Source of the DNA: Perkinsus marinus ATCC 50983
Lineage: Eukaryota > Perkinsozoa > Perkinsida > Perkinsidae
Length of the DNA: 38,249 bases
Direction: 5' to 3'
Assembly (NCBI RefSeq): GCF_000006405.1
Contig: NW_003209085.1
Span: 41,857-80,105, forward strand
The notes beneath the pieces are model-generated. The model had not been told where the DNA came from. It made no database searches and saw only the letters and a program-made list of their open reading frames with translations. A program made the translations under genes and the position numbers. Below are positions 10,833-23,296 of this stretch, in pieces (positions within the stretch are counted from its first letter, which is position 1; the number at the start of each line of letters is the position of its first letter).

Positions 10833-11228
10833 GCATCTACAGCCATAAATTGGACATCTTTCCTCGCCGCACAGGAATAACGCATTCAAGCATACGTAAA
10901 ATGATTCGAGAAGGATACCCAGAGAGGGTCTTGGGTCACGGAGTATCGTGGCTGCAGATGATTCTTCCGGCCTCACCACCAGGGGGGACGTAGTACTATA
11001 CATGGACACCCATAACAAGAGTGATAATGGGGGTAATCAGTTGGAGTCACGACTTCATCTAGGACTCAGTGATAGTAGCACGCCAATTCGAGCGAGACCG
11101 GTTGGAAGGTGTAGACTGGGGAGGCGACTAGATGGTCCTATTTACTCGGGATTTCATCTCGAGTGAGGCGGCTAATGACAACTACGTAGAGTATCAAGTA
11201 AATATTTCATATTTTAGTTCTTTTTATA
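10833..11228. other. Between the membrane protein and NTPDase
   Basis: Possible extra exon sequence of the upstream gene (around 10880-10990, with MIREGYPERVLGHGVSW) lies here. I could not tie it to confirmed splice sites. Confidence 0.3.
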
Positions 11229-12925
11229 ATGGCAACTCATCGAGGTTTGTTCCTATTTCTATCATGCATCACTGTTATCTCCAAGAGGCATGCTGGTATC
11301 GTCGGGGATTGCGGTTCCACTGGGACTCGTATTTTCGCTTACCAAGTTGACGTAGATGATGGTGGTCATGTACTAAATGAGCTCTCAGTAAGGAAGGTGG
11401 CTACACTCTCCCCTGGGGTGTCGACACAATGGAGGTCGGGTACGCTGGAAGACCTCATGGCAACTGATGTTGTCGATGCTATTGAACCGATAATCAGGGA
11501 GGTGGAGGAGGGAGAGGACGACTCTGTTTGGCATGGTAATAAAATGGACTCATATATCCATTCCCATTGAATGTCACTCTATTGACCAAGCGTCTTATCT
11601 CGAGGCGAAGGAACCATTATTCTCCATCGCCTATTCTATCTAGTCAATATCAATACGACTCGATGAGGTGGGTTTTGATAGATCTCGTCGAGGTCTCATC
11701 AGATCTATTCTACCCTCTGCAAAAAGTGGCATTGTTCGAGATCGGGTGGAATTTCAAAGATCATAGTGAATAGTTGAACACAAAGGCCTCAAATATCCTA
11801 TTCTCGTCCTGAAGCCTTTACTATGTATTCCTCCTCTCTAGGGCTGACTCTCCTCGGTACTGGTGGTATCAGGCGGATGAATGCCACCAGCAGGGAAGAT
11901 CTATGGACTCGTCTCAAGCGTGAACTGATTACGAGGTTGCCGGAGGTTCCTATACAAGTTGGGGATATCCCTGGTAGGCTTTCACCTCGAGCCTTCCCTT
12001 GGAGCTGCTGATCCTTCAGGTGAGCTCGAAGCCTTATATGCACTAACGAGTGTGAGTTACCTCTACAATGGAGATGTCGGTGTCCTCGATTTGGGCGGTA
12101 GAAGTCTAGAGGTCTCCAACCCACCCATGCCCCCACTGTAAGACTCCAATTCACATGATGCTGTTATCTGTCAGCGGTGGTGAGCTCATCGTCTCGAACA
12201 CAGGAACTCAATAGAGGCGTTGCAGCTATCGAGATTACCTACTGAAGAGGAGGTCTTGGTTGAAGTAGTGAGTCTGGATATAGGGAGAGGAATATGAAGA
12301 AATGGATCCATTTCGAGAGTACTAGGGTTTAGGGTGGTAGATTGAGGGAAGCCTTCCTCTTTCTGTTGACTAGGGCATGCTGAGGAGCATCTGTGTATCT
12401 ACACTGAGGAGGGGTCGGTGGGGAACGCCGATGGATGCCGAGGCCTCTTGAGGGAGTATCTTGATGAGTGATGGCAAAGCTTCAATATTGGTCAACACTC
12501 TTGATACAGACATCGTGGACCAGTCTTGGCAGACTTCGTGGCGCGCGACATTGACTATGTTGGCATCGGCTTATTCATACATGCCATTGACTTTGCGAAT
12601 TGGCTCGAAGGTTAATACCCTATCCTTGCCTTTCCCTGGTCATAGTAATGGTCAGCGATCCCCTCCTACCCCCACGTTACTGTAGAGGACCTCCTCTATC
12701 GGGCCTCAGAGGCTGTTTGTAGTACACCCTTCAACCATTCACGGTACGACTGTTCACCACTACTCTGCCAATTTACTCTTATCAAGGTTTATAACTCATC
12801 CTAGTACTCAGCAGTTAGTGGAGGCCCGAGGTCGCTGCGCCGATATCTGCTACATTGGGGAGCTACTCAGGGTAGGCATAGGAAGGGAGATGTGTTATAT
12901 CGTTGTAGTAGTAGAACACATCTGA
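11229..12925 (+). CDS. GDA1/CD39 family NTPDase (apyrase-like)
   Basis: The first exon (11229-11535) starts MATHRGLFLFLSCITV, a likely signal sequence or membrane anchor, followed by AGIVGDCGSTGTRIFAYQ. This matches apyrase conserved region 1, the phosphate-binding D-x-GST-x-TR motif. A middle exon reads LTLLGTGGIRRMN in the region of ACR2. Another carries ELEALYALTSVSYL then VGVLDLGGRSLEV, matching ACR4 (DLGG-x-S). C-terminal exons include IDYVGIGLFIHAIDFANWL and CADICYIGELL. These enzymes hydrolyse nucleoside tri/diphosphates in the secretory pathway or outside the cell. Many internal junctions between 11536 and 12700 were not resolved, so I cannot exclude a damaged gene. The end at 12925 is tentative. 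Confidence 0.7.
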
Positions 12926-13394
12926 TTGGCTTCATAGTGAACTAGATAGTTAAGATAATGGGAGTAGACAAGGGGACGCTAGTCTCATGAAGTTTCTGAG
13001 CGCACAGTTTATGTGAGTGCAACAGAGGTCTTCCTGGCAGGATATGAATCTTTCCAAGATAATAGTCGGCCATCCAGTGAACGGTGTCGAATTGGAATGG
13101 ACACTTGGGTGAGGGGAAGTCCTTATCTCAGCTACTCGGGGGTCAACAACACAACGACGATGATAACTCCAGATTGTTGAGATGAGGAGTGATGGAGATC
13201 TGACAGGTACTTCCTCCGACAAGCCGCAACGATAGACTCTGTAGGGAAGGAGGAGTTGTGATAATGATGATGATGCCCAATTAAAGTTTCTTACAATCAC
13301 CACCCAGGATCGAGTTCATAGTCCTCTAGTGCTGAGCTGCTGCTATTATTTGTAATAAACTCGAGACGGCATCCTGGCAGTAGCATCATCCACA
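12926..13394. other. Ambiguous convergent region
   Basis: A plus-strand stretch at 13025-13115 could be another exon (VFLAGYESFQDNSRPS), and the minus strand is open over 12950-13303. Neither has a confirmed splice partner. Confidence 0.3.
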
Positions 13395-14432
13395 TCACAA
13401 CATGATGGAATCTAACTCTCGGAAATAACCTCTCAGCCTTCCCTGACGAGCATGGTCAGTATCATCATCAGTAATACTACGATAATATCTCTTCCACAAT
13501 TCCAGAGAGCTTTCGGCTGAGGCATCACACACGGGTTTGCTCCGCTCTAAGTCACTAAGGACCCTTCGGAACCGATCCAATGGACGTTCCTCGGGTGTAG
13601 AATGTCGTAGTTGGGGAGAGTTGATCACTATCTAACAGATGATTATCATAACAGATCAAGATTGTCATCCTACCTCTCTGAATACCATCGACTTGGTAGT
13701 ATGAACTGGTGTGGGGAGGTTTTGAATATCGACTGTGTTGGTCGTAGAGGACGGCTTCTCCTTTGTCCTGTCCGACACGAGATCGAGTGATAGAGGCTCT
13801 CGACCTCCCCCTTCGTAGTTCGCATGTTGCCTCATTGAGAATCTACCCTTTACCAAGTTAATACTAGGAGGCTGTTGATTTGGATGCATATATCCTAGTG
13901 GCCTCATTGAAAACCTCCCCAATGAGCTCGTCACAATGGGTTGCTCAATGAAGTCATGTCCTTCTAGCGACTTCAATGAGGACTTCCCCTCGTCTGAGTC
14001 TACCACAGTAGGCGGCTGATTGGACTCATGGTACTCATGTGGCTTCAGTGAGGATCCCTCTTTAGAGATCACCTCAGAAGGACGCTGATCGGGTATGTGC
14101 GATTTCCCTACGTGCGATTGCAATAAGCCTCGTCCCTCCTCTGAACACACCATAACGGGATGATGCTTCTCATCCAATTCATTATCGTCTTGGTACATGA
14201 ATGAGGATGTTCCCTTCCCAGAGGGCATCACAGGAGGGTGTTCACCTGATCCATGTCCGCCTGGTGGCTTGTGAGGGTATACCATTAATTGCTCAACTCT
14301 CTCAGGAAACCCACGATTGCTCATTTTCCCGTCCTTTGGTTTTGTTCTTATTCTAGCCAATGGTGGTATCCCCAAATAAGCATCCTCCCGAGTATCCTTA
14401 AGAGGCGGCGGGGTATCAACCCATAACCACAT
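13395..14432 (-). CDS. Imperfect-repeat protein, two exons, about 331 aa
   Basis: Exon 1 (14432-13674) and exon 2 (13631-13395) are joined in phase across a 42-nt intron. From roughly residue 50 to 220 the protein has six to seven diverged repeats of about 24 residues. Each has a Q/H-P-P-like start, an acidic or Lys-Gly-containing middle and a Ser-Leu/Ser-Met near the end (for example QPPTVVDSDEGKSSLKS, then GRFSMRPLGYMHPNQQPPS). The C-terminal exon is helical and charged (ERPLDRFRRVLSDLERSK). No membrane segment or known domain is seen. The ATG at 14432 is chosen because upstream in-frame sequence lacks another ATG and approaches the RACK1 start. Function unknown. Confidence 0.65.
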
Positions 14433-14563
14433 AACGAGTGTCAATCTCGGATCTATGCCGCGCTCCGCCAAATCGATCACCCGATCGATTTGCTTCAATA
14501 CTCGAGTTCTCGGCTACCTCCACTGAGAGCTCACCACTCCTTTTGGCTCGTCATCACCTTAGA
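14433..14563. promoter_or_regulatory. Divergent promoter region, repeat protein / RACK1
   Basis: Only 131 bp separate the two start codons, so both promoters must overlap here. No named element was recognised. Confidence 0.4.
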
Positions 14564-15228
14564 ATGGCTCAAGAGCATTTACAGTTCCGCGGCGTCCTTC
14601 AGGGACATACTGATTGGGTTACCTCCATCGCCACTACGTATGAGGATCCCAAGATGGTTGTCTCCGGGTCTCGCGATAAGAAGATCATGATCTGGGAGCT
14701 CACCAACGACTCCGAGTCCGCTGGTTACCCTCGTCGTTCCCTTACTGGTCACAACCAGGCCGTCTCTGATGTGACCCTGTCCTCTGATGCCCAGTACTGT
14801 CTCTCTGGGTCTTGGGATAAGACCTTGAGGCTTTGGGATGTGTCCTCGGGTAAGACCGTCCAGACCTTCGTTGGTCACACTTCGGATGTCTTCTCCGTCG
14901 CCTTCTCCCCCGATAACAGGCAGATCGTCTCTGCTGGCCGCGATAAGTCTATCAAGATCTGGTAATAATACGGGATAGGACAATGGTTCATTGCAAGTAG
15001 GAATGTTGCATCTTGATTCTATTTCAGGAACGCCATGGGTGAGTGCCGTCACACCATTGTTGATGANNNNNNNNNNNNNNNNNNNNNNNNNNNNNNNNNN
15101 NNNNNNNNNNNNNNNNNNNNNNNNNNNNNNNNNNNNNNNNNNNNNNNNNNNNNNNNNNNNNNNNNNACACTCTCTTTGCTGGTAGCACTGATGGCAACAT
15201 CTATGTCTACGAGATCGCCAGATCGTAA
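14564..15228 (+). CDS. RACK1: RACK1, WD-repeat ribosomal scaffold (gap-interrupted)
   Basis: Exon 1 (14564-14961) encodes the first three WD blades: [44 protein letters not shown] and [11 protein letters not shown] 66-nt intron (14962-15027) leads to [13 protein letters not shown], which is cut by 100 N (15067-15166). After the gap the terminal blade ([16 protein letters not shown]) ends in TAA at 15226. RACK1 sits on the 40S subunit near the mRNA exit and docks kinases. The family is about 315 aa, but only about 167 residues are visible, so the gap hides about 150 residues plus any introns. Codons are rich in C-ending triplets, as expected for a highly expressed gene. Confidence 0.95.
15067..15166. 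other. Assembly gap (100 N)
   Basis: Exactly 100 N, a conventional placeholder. The missing RACK1 coding (about 440 nt) is larger than the gap, so the stated size is not real. Confidence 0.97.
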
Positions 15229-16729
15229 AGATAAAGAATCGTCTTGGCGGCGGCGGCGCGTCGTCGGCGTCTGAGGTATTCTGTGAGGAGGCTGTTTGGA
15301 GTGGCCAGTTTCCAGTGAGCCAGGGTTCTTTCCATCGGTGGTGTTTTGATCAATTTGAAAGGAGTCCGTACGCAACACGTGTTTATCATGATTAATCACA
15401 TCATGTATCCCGGAAGGATAGCTTTCCTTTTTGCAGTCGAGAGTTGTTGTAGATGTAGTTGCATGATGGCATCCCTGCGTGGAACTACTAGTACTCGCCG
15501 ATATTGAGTGTTTCACTGACCTTGAGGAGTGCACGATAGGAGACGATCCTCAGCAGAGTCGGAATTACCACTACCGATGCTACCTCTGATATCCTTACTG
15601 ATGGCAGAGTGCACTCGAAGGGACTTTAATACTAGGTCTCCGTAACGGAGGGGCGGAGCTTGCTTAGTACGTGTCTACTGGTTCAATCAGTGGACTTGCC
15701 CTGTTAAAAATATTTCCGTGCATATCACCTTGAGCTGTTCGAGAAATTGAGTTTTCCGGTTTTTGCGTAAACCTCGGCACATAGCGGAGTTGTTTGATCT
15801 ATTTGGTGGCTTCTTATGCGACGTAGTCAAGTCAGAATGATTTTGCACGCACGCACAACGCGAAAGTTCCTGTTATTGTGGTATATGCTCCGCTCGCTTC
15901 GCTATTCCTCGAACGGACTCGGCGAACGCTTTGTCTATTGGTCTGCCAGAGATGTTCGTGTTCACATGGTGCTACTATTCGACTGCTTGTGAGCCGAATG
16001 AGCCGAATCAATTCTCAGTAATCAACATACCAGCATGACCACTGCCGGGAGAAGACAAAAAACATTATCCAGTGGTGACAGTTGACAATGAATTCGATGA
16101 TCTGGAGGCGTGGATGGGTAGCAGAACTATCATTCCAGTATCATTGTGACACCGATACGGTTCGAGACATATAGCTTACGTCCATGTTGAAGCAGATGAT
16201 GACATCTCCCGTTCGAGCTTGTACTACCTAGCGGACACGTAGTCACAGCTTTCGTGGGATAGTAGTAGTCGTCTAGCACGTCTCTCGCGCACTTGTCTAG
16301 CGTTGTGGAGTTGTGTGGGTTGATGATGCCAACTAGAAAACAACACACAAGCCTGGAAATGATGGAAATCATGTGTTCCGATCTGTTTCCTCCGGGGACT
16401 GAGAAGAAGACTCTCAATCGAAGGTATATGAGACCATACCGAGGAGCCCGGAGGAGGTCCTGATGGGCGTTGTATGTCCAAGTGCTCACGTTGCCTACCG
16501 ACTGGTAGCCGTACATCGACTATACCACTGATGATAAAAACACTTCTATTAAATCGGGTAGAAGGAGGCCACCGTCACCTCCCTGCTGGAGCTATGCGCC
16601 GATGATCAGGCCCTTCCGATAAACCTAACAACTGCCCACCTACAGTCGGATGCCGTAATGACTGAGGCTGCCCGCCAACAGGCGTCGGCTAAGAGCAGAG
16701 AATGAGGAACCTTCTCCTTAAGAAGCTTA
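15229..16729. other. Largely unassigned 1.5 kb
   Basis: Downstream of RACK1. Minus-strand open stretches at 15250-15534 and 16130-16516 exist. The latter (with WTYNAHQDLLRAPRYG) has some coding character but no confirmed splice partners. No tRNA-like core or tandem repeat was seen. Confidence 0.35.
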
Positions 16730-19700
16730 CTAGACGGTAAAAAGCCGGTGCAAAGGGATCTCTAGGGAGTACCGTCCGAGAGATTCTATTGGGAGTCTGT
16801 CGACGTCCTGAAGGGTTGGAAGAATGTGAAAGTAGACAGCAGAGTTGACTCTACCTGATGAAGCAGATAGATCGATATCATCATCATTGTCCTCTTCAAC
16901 GACAGAGTCCAGCATGCTACTGCCGATGCTCATCCTCTGGGGATGTTCATCATTGGTCTGGTCGGCTATCAGAAGCATCCACACACGGCGAGAAGCAGAG
17001 CGACACTACATCGTCGTTGAGAGAGGCTTAGTCGCTGATGATGTTGGTCCGAAGTTGCTGCTGAAGAAAGGCTGTTGAATCTGAGCCTCTGATGAGTCTG
17101 AAAAATGAGCTCCCCAAGAGTCGAACCCGAGACCTCTATCTTACTAGACAAGGCTGACGATTCTCTTGCAGTATGTCGATCTCTGCCATTGATTTACGAA
17201 CCCCCCCGCCGACGGAGGAGAGGTTGTTCTGGTGAGAAGAGATACCTTTAGTGACTTAGTTGCAAACATCATCACAATGAGCTCAATGATATTCCTCGTA
17301 ATCTCATCGGCAGGACCACCCACAGCTGATCCAGGCAGACCACACCTAGAGGCAGACCACGACTGATCATCATCTTCTGCTTAGGGCAGTCCCCACCCTC
17401 CAGGCGGCTCAAGAGCCAAATTCAAATGTTCTAAAGCCTCAGCGTCATTATTGCCACTCCTGGCCAGCAGCTGTCCAAGCAACGCGTGACCAGCATTCTG
17501 CGGGGTGTAGTGGGCACGCATCGATGACTACTGCAACCAACCTCATTGGGTAAGACCTCAACGACCTTTCTTGCATCTTCGATGGCCTCATCTATCCTCC
17601 CTCTCGCAGCAAGCAAACGACTCTTTTCGTAGAAAGCGTTGAGATGAGGCCCTTGAGTGACAGATATCAAGTGGCTACTTCCCAACGAGAGGAGAGGTCA
17701 CCATTCTTTCTTGAGCAACCCTCCCCTCCACATACTGATTCCAATACAGAGAGGGACTCGTCTGTCCGGTCACGAGAGGAGAGTAGAGATGCTAATGCTA
17801 CCTAATGGGGGGATAGGCCGCGACGGCGTGATGATACAGCTGTGATACCTTGAGGACTGGGTGGTAAGGGTTCACTTCGATGGCTTTACGAAGGTAGCTC
17901 TCAGCCTCGTCAAACCTATCCTGTCGACGGCATAGCTGGCTAATCCCGAACCTAGGAAGAGCTGTTCATTACAGCGGCAGGAGTGGAGAAGGACCAAGCT
18001 GCGTAGGCAGTGGGGTCCCGTTTGAGGGCTAGGCTATAAGCAAAGGCTGCCTGCTCGAACTGTTCCATACTCGACAGTCTGGCAGTAAGGACACCATACT
18101 GGGTTGGAGGATAGGACTGCTATTACTCGTGTCCAATGAGGCAACATACATTGGCATCGCAAGGATTCAACAGTCTCTAAGAACGATAACCAAGTGGCTT
18201 GGTTCGAACAGTCGAACATTTCATTCCCACCGCCTTCTCGAGCTTCTGTCTAGCCTCCGCATGGTCCAAGTTGATAGAGTCCGCATTAGCCGCACAGATC
18301 CATGACTCTGATCGAAGCCTACCAAACGTCAATACCTGTACAATAGCTATGCAAACCCATGACGACAGGAATGCCTACCCGTCTAGAGAGGTCAACCAGT
18401 GCTCTCTTCCTTTTCTCATGCCACAACAGTGTACTATACTTGCCCACACCTTCTATAGCGAAGGGATATGTCGTGAACAATGCATCGAAGCTGAACAGCA
18501 ACTTCACATAAAGGGATGATTCGATGACCTACAAGGCCTCAGCTTCCTCGTATTCTCCACGATCAAATGCTGCTTCTGCCAGTCTCAAAGTGGTGTACCT
18601 TGCAGACGGTATGGTATGATTCATCGTACTGTGGTTATACCTAGAGTCGCGTTGACCTGGAGTCATCCTATCACTGGTTACCATCCGCGCTGATGGCAAG
18701 TCAAGATGAGCCGTTGCCTTGTAGAGGTAAGCGAAGCTCTTAACGCAAGTAGCTGATATTGGATGGTGAAGTCGACTGACCTGCAACATCTTGGCCAAGG
18801 ATGTCACCGTCATGTCGACCATAGGCTCCTCTGGCGGTGTTTGGTGGCGGCGACCTGTATGAACTATACGCTCTACTGTATAATTCAGAACTGCTCCCTA
18901 CCAGGAGACTTCATCTCCTGTTCTTCCTCCGCCCCCTTCCGTGTAGACTGTAGACCCCTCATGCTTACCGTAGAAGGGATCATAGAGGAGTTGTTGTGAG
19001 ATACCTGTGAAGGGTGTCAACAGACGCCCAAACCTCTCCATCGTGCATACCGTAATGGTCTCGGAGGAGGCCTGGTTAGGCGGCGGCGGCGGCCTTCGGG
19101 CTATACGCTGGTCACTGTATCGAACGTGTGTCGAACGGGATGGGAAGCTTGAAAAGGCCCACCTGATGAGGCTATCAGCCGTTGCTATCATCGTATTTGA
19201 AGTGGATGCCGAGGTATACCTGAGAGGCTAATGAGGCCAAGACTCTCCTGAATGTAAGCTGTTTGTAGAGAGGAGGAGGATATTGTGCTAATGGTCATTG
19301 GCTGATAGACCATACAAGGTGCTCACCAGCTATTCAGTCTATCAACGCCAAAGCATGTCTCGGGCTCAAGAAAGACCTCAGCTGTGCCTTTCGAATCAGC
19401 ACCAACTCCTCGGCGTCTCAAGGAGATGATGCGCTCGTATGCTGCAAACATCACCCTAAGAGTCAACAAATGAAATAGTGAGTGAACCCAAGGCCTCCCA
19501 TTACGGTCCGGCCTCCAGGCTCTTCTCGTATGCGGGAAGAGCTAAATGATACTGAGCGTTCTGAGGATGGCGACGGGAACGGTGGTGCAGAAATAAAGGG
19601 AGATACCACAGTTAGGGCATTTACCTTTTCATAAAGCTGACCGAGCAGGAAGGCTCCGGCAGCCCCATTGGCGATGACTAACGGCAGAGTACCCTCCTCA

Positions 19701-20234
19701 TCGTCGTAGCTTAGGACCAACGCCTGCCATATCGAGTTGGAATGATGCAGAGCAGATGTCGACTTACTCGAATGCCCTCCTCAAATCGGCTCAGTATCTC
19801 ACAGCACTGCGCTAGGAGATGCCTTGCTGGATGGGTCCAGGAGGCTGTTGATGACACTGATAGACTTCCCTGTGACATAATGGTGATAAGTACTCTTACA
19901 ACAGCCCTGTAGTAGGTAGTAGGCTCTAGCTATCTGATGGTCATGGTATAGCGCTAAAGCTAGGAGGTACTGTCTGAGGAGAGATAGATGAGGTGACGGA
20001 AGTCTCCAGACATGCAGATGAAGAGGGAGCCTATGGAAGCCTAGATCATCCGAGTACTCTTCCGAGCTGCTCCCTCTGACCACATACTTACAAGTTTAGG
20101 ATACCATTAGAGGAGCGTTCCCCTTCCCTCTCTATATCCTGCATCCTTTCAGCATAAAAGATTGCTTGTTGGTAGAGGCGCTGCTCCATGGAGTACTCAT
20201 AGGTCAGGCGGAGGGCCGATGTCTTGCTCGCCAT
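16730..20234 (-). CDS. CDC27: Anaphase-promoting complex TPR subunit APC3/CDC27
   Basis: Exon 1 (20234-20092) gives MASKTSALRLTYEYSMEQRL then QQAIFYAERMQD, followed after splicing by YLLALALYHDHQIARAYYLL and SRHLLAQCCEILSRFEEGIR. This matches the APC3 N-terminal TPR dimerisation region (family: FLLATCYYRSGKAYKAYRLLKG, KYLLAKCC). Middle TPRs include AAFAYSLALKRDPTAYAAW. C-terminal TPRs are ESYLRKAIEVNPYHPVLK and KSRLLAARGRIDEAIEDARK, then LLGQLLARSG. The subunit is a scaffold of the cell-cycle ubiquitin ligase. A stop lies at 17381, but further exons with an acidic Ser-rich tail (SMLDSVVEEDNDDDIDLSAS, near 16,860) look like the family C terminus, so the gene may extend to about 16,730. Most internal junctions were not resolved. 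The intron at 17144-17098 is tRNA-like. Confidence 0.75.
17098..17144 (-). repeat. Intron carrying sense tRNA-like 3' half with T5
   Basis: Forty-seven nt beginning GTAAGATAGAGGTC, with GGGTTCGACTC (17118-17128 on the minus strand), a 3'-end-like GGAGCTCA, then T5 and CAG. Flanking exons keep phase (SALSN, then SSEAQIQQPF). Confidence 0.6.
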
Positions 20235-20953
20235 GGTCTAAAGCCTTTCCGGAAAAATGTAATAATCAACACAATAGCACATGGTGGGATAGGAGAGAGT
20301 TATATGCGCATCCGACACCACATAGACTCTTCCTCATGCATATCAAAAGAGCACCCTTCGTCGAAGGGCCTCCCATAGGGCATCTCATCAAACGCACACG
20401 TCTCAGACGTGTGTGCGCCCACGTGAACTCTCGCTGTCTCTCCGTCTGTGGTAAGAGGATCTGCCCGCTCCTGTCGGCCAGTCTGTTAGCTGCATTGTAT
20501 CGATTGCTCGCTATGTAAAAATCGACTCCGTTCGGCCAACGTCAGCTACTTTTTTGTTGTTGTTGTCCGCTAGTACGCCGCACAAGATGCGGCCCTACCT
20601 ATCGAGATAGACAGTATAAGGCGGGCACGAGAGCCATACTTATCCGTAGCTAACGTGTGCATGCGTCAAACGATCGATTCCATTCAGAGTCTTTCGAGGG
20701 ATTCTTTTGAGCATTACTGTTGGCACCCCTGCCAACTATGTCGACCGCAGCTGAGTGCCAGAGCCACTAGCATCGACTACGTATAGTATCAAATTGATAC
20801 TCTCAATCGACGCCCCGATCACGACTTCGAGTAGATCCGGCCACGCTTCCTTCATCCGTCAACTTTCCTTAGAGTTGTTGCGATCTATCAGTAAACTGAA
20901 AGAGACGCGAGTAATAGTTCCCGGCTACAGTTGACAGCACATCTGCCCTTTTC
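20235..20953. promoter_or_regulatory. Divergent intergenic region, APC3 / phosphodiesterase
   Basis: About 720 bp between opposite starts. It contains an inverted ACGTCTCAGACGTGT-like segment near 20398-20412 and a TTG run near 20550. No coding exon is recognised. Confidence 0.4.
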
Positions 20954-22323
20954 ATGTCTACCTACTACATCCTATTACAGATGTTACCCCTGGTCATGGG
21001 TATTGTCCGCGATGGAAGCGGATGGCCGAATGGAAAATTTAAGCGATCGATCATCATTGGCCTGGACGGTGTGGGTGGATATTACTTGAAGAATATCACC
21101 AGAGAGCAAACGCCTGTGCTATGGTACATCTTCCCCGTTCGACTCTTGAATCTGACGCTTTCTTTCAGGAGTTTTCTGGAGTCCCGTGGGAGTTGTTCCG
21201 ACTTACTCTCCCGTGCGGAATATCCCACCGCAAGTGCGCCCAACTGGGCTTCTGTTCTGACAGGCAGGAAGTGATAACGGCGTCGACCGGAGGACCTACT
21301 TGGGATCATCTCAGGCATGTCTCCAGCAGAGACAGGTATTTTGCGTAACGATTGGCACCCTACTGCTCTCCATCCCGAAACTCTGACTGATGGAAGAGTC
21401 CCGCCAGTTAGCGGCCAGGGTAGCAGGAAAACAGACTGCTTTTTATCGGGATGAAGTTGGTATCCCAGGGCACATCCCTCCGACGATATTTGCAGTAGCG
21501 AAGAAGTACAGCAAAAATATCAAGACGGCATATCTATATAGCTGGGCCTGGATGAGTGAGTGATGGGCTCAAGCCACTCAATCGATTATTGGTATGATCC
21601 TTCAGGAAACCTTGTTGATGAGAATGTTGACTACACTTACATGAGTGATGATTTCAATGCTATCATGATAAAACACCGTCCGTGTCAGATGAAAACGATG
21701 GCTATACTGCCGGAAGACTGATCGATCAACTCCTGTCTGAGGAGCCCCCACATCTCACCTTTATCCAGCTTTCCGCAGTGAGCATTGCATCTACACAGCA
21801 TCGTTTCGGACCTTTCCATATATCAGGTTGATAATGCAGGGCATGCTAGTTATTGGGGTTCTCCCAAGTAGGTTCGGTAGGGGTGGCCAAGAAGATGATC
21901 TCTTGTCAGGTATTACGAAGCCCTCAGGCTCCAAGACAAGTTTGTAGGGAACATTGTTGGTTCATTGCAGAAGTCACCGCTTGCAGAGGAGACTCTAGTT
22001 GTGATCACATCCGACCACGGAGGGTGAGAAGCCGTGGTATCGTACTGTGGCAACAAGTACTACTTTCAGGTGGAGAGCTGGACACCATAGTTATTGGATG
22101 CTGCCCACCACACAGATTCCTATTATACTCCACAAATTCGGTGGTAGAACTGCAAAAGCTTGTGCTAAAAAGTTGGCTGAACCGTGGAATATCAAGTATG
22201 TGTATGTGTCTGCACTACTGGCTATGACCCCTCCTTAGGGATGTGGCACCAACAGTTCTTGGTGCTATGGGCATACCCGTGACTAAATACCAGAGAGGGC
22301 AAGACCATAGCTATTTATTGTAG
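20954..22323 (+). CDS. Type I phosphodiesterase / nucleotide pyrophosphatase family
   Basis: The N terminus (MSTYYILLQMLPLVMG) is a likely signal peptide. SIIIGLDGVGGYYLKN supplies the first metal-binding Asp. YPTASAPNWASVLTG matches the family block around the nucleophile (commonly YPTSSAPNWASMLTG). Then come MSPAETGILRNDWHP, IPPTIFAVAKKYSKNIKTAY, a second metal block VDNAGHASYWGSP, VVITSDHGG (metal DHG) and a final His block (AGHHSYWMLP). The C terminus DVAPTVLGAMGIP is typical. These alkaline-phosphatase-superfamily enzymes cleave phosphodiesters, usually outside the cell or in vesicles. One intron (21264-21314) appears to use GC-AG. Some junctions were not fully traced. Confidence 0.82.
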
Positions 22324-23296
22324 AGGGTGTGCCCTTTACACGGTAATGGCAGCACTAAACGATCCGTCCTCTCACGGGCACTTGCACGTTTCTAGTGTCT
22401 CTTGACCCGTACTTGAGACGAACCACGTAGTGCTATAAGCCCCAACTCAGCCTTAACTCATACCTTCGAAGTTTTTACTCTCGTCACTCTCGGATTGATA
22501 CCCCAACTGCATCAACTATTGCGTTCCCAAGTCATCACAATGGTCCTTCCTAACCGAACTAACCACTTATATTTCAGCTTATAGTAGGCTTTCAATCGTT
22601 CTCTCACTTTTCACGATCATCATAATGCTGATAAATTATCCGTCATCACTGTCTCGAACTGTCTGATCGCTCATTTGCCACGAACCATCGCACCAAGTTC
22701 TCGTCATGATAATCAAGGAGTGAGGCATAATCGTAGTGCTGATGGATTGTCACCATTTTAAGGAATCGTACATTCTACTGCTGGATGTACACAGCGGTTT
22801 ACATGCACGGATGAGGATATGCGCATATCCCTCCCTACGAATAGAACGGCCGAGAGAGTATCGCCCTACGCATAATGCCGGTTAGCTTCCACTCTACACT
22901 TACACTCAATGATATACAACACCTGCATGGTAGTACATGTAAAAGTAGATGGTCACCTACGCGGCGTGTCGGTACCTCGCTCAACCAAGCTTATTAATGA
23001 GACCTGATAAGGATATCAGGTTCATGCCAATGTGACTCATGGAATCACTCCATGGTTATACTCCGATTGTGATAGCTAGATTACGAAGCGCGGTATCGAT
23101 TGATATCTAACCTAATACTAATGGACTTACTAGTGTCTCATCATAGAGGTCACGACAGCTACTGTATAGATCATCGATGGAGCCAGACCGGTAGCAGCAG
23201 GCTTCATCAATCCTTCTCAACATGCTTATAGCTTTCAATACACATTGTTTTGGACTCCCATCGAATGTTAAAGTTGAGATGATCCCCTTCTGAAGG
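22324..23296. other. Convergent intergenic region
   Basis: Nearly 1 kb between the phosphodiesterase stop and the IQCH-like stop. It is stop-rich in all frames. No tRNA-like core, tandem repeat or RNA gene was recognised. Confidence 0.45.

Noticed and set aside
15049-15534. Minus-strand frame through the N gap and RACK1 3' end
   Set aside because: It runs through 100 N and the complement of RACK1; no supported splice sites or homology.
18201-18210. GGTTCGAACA on the plus strand in the APC3 region
   Set aside because: The core is incomplete and lacks a 3'-end-like tail or T-run; likely coincidental.
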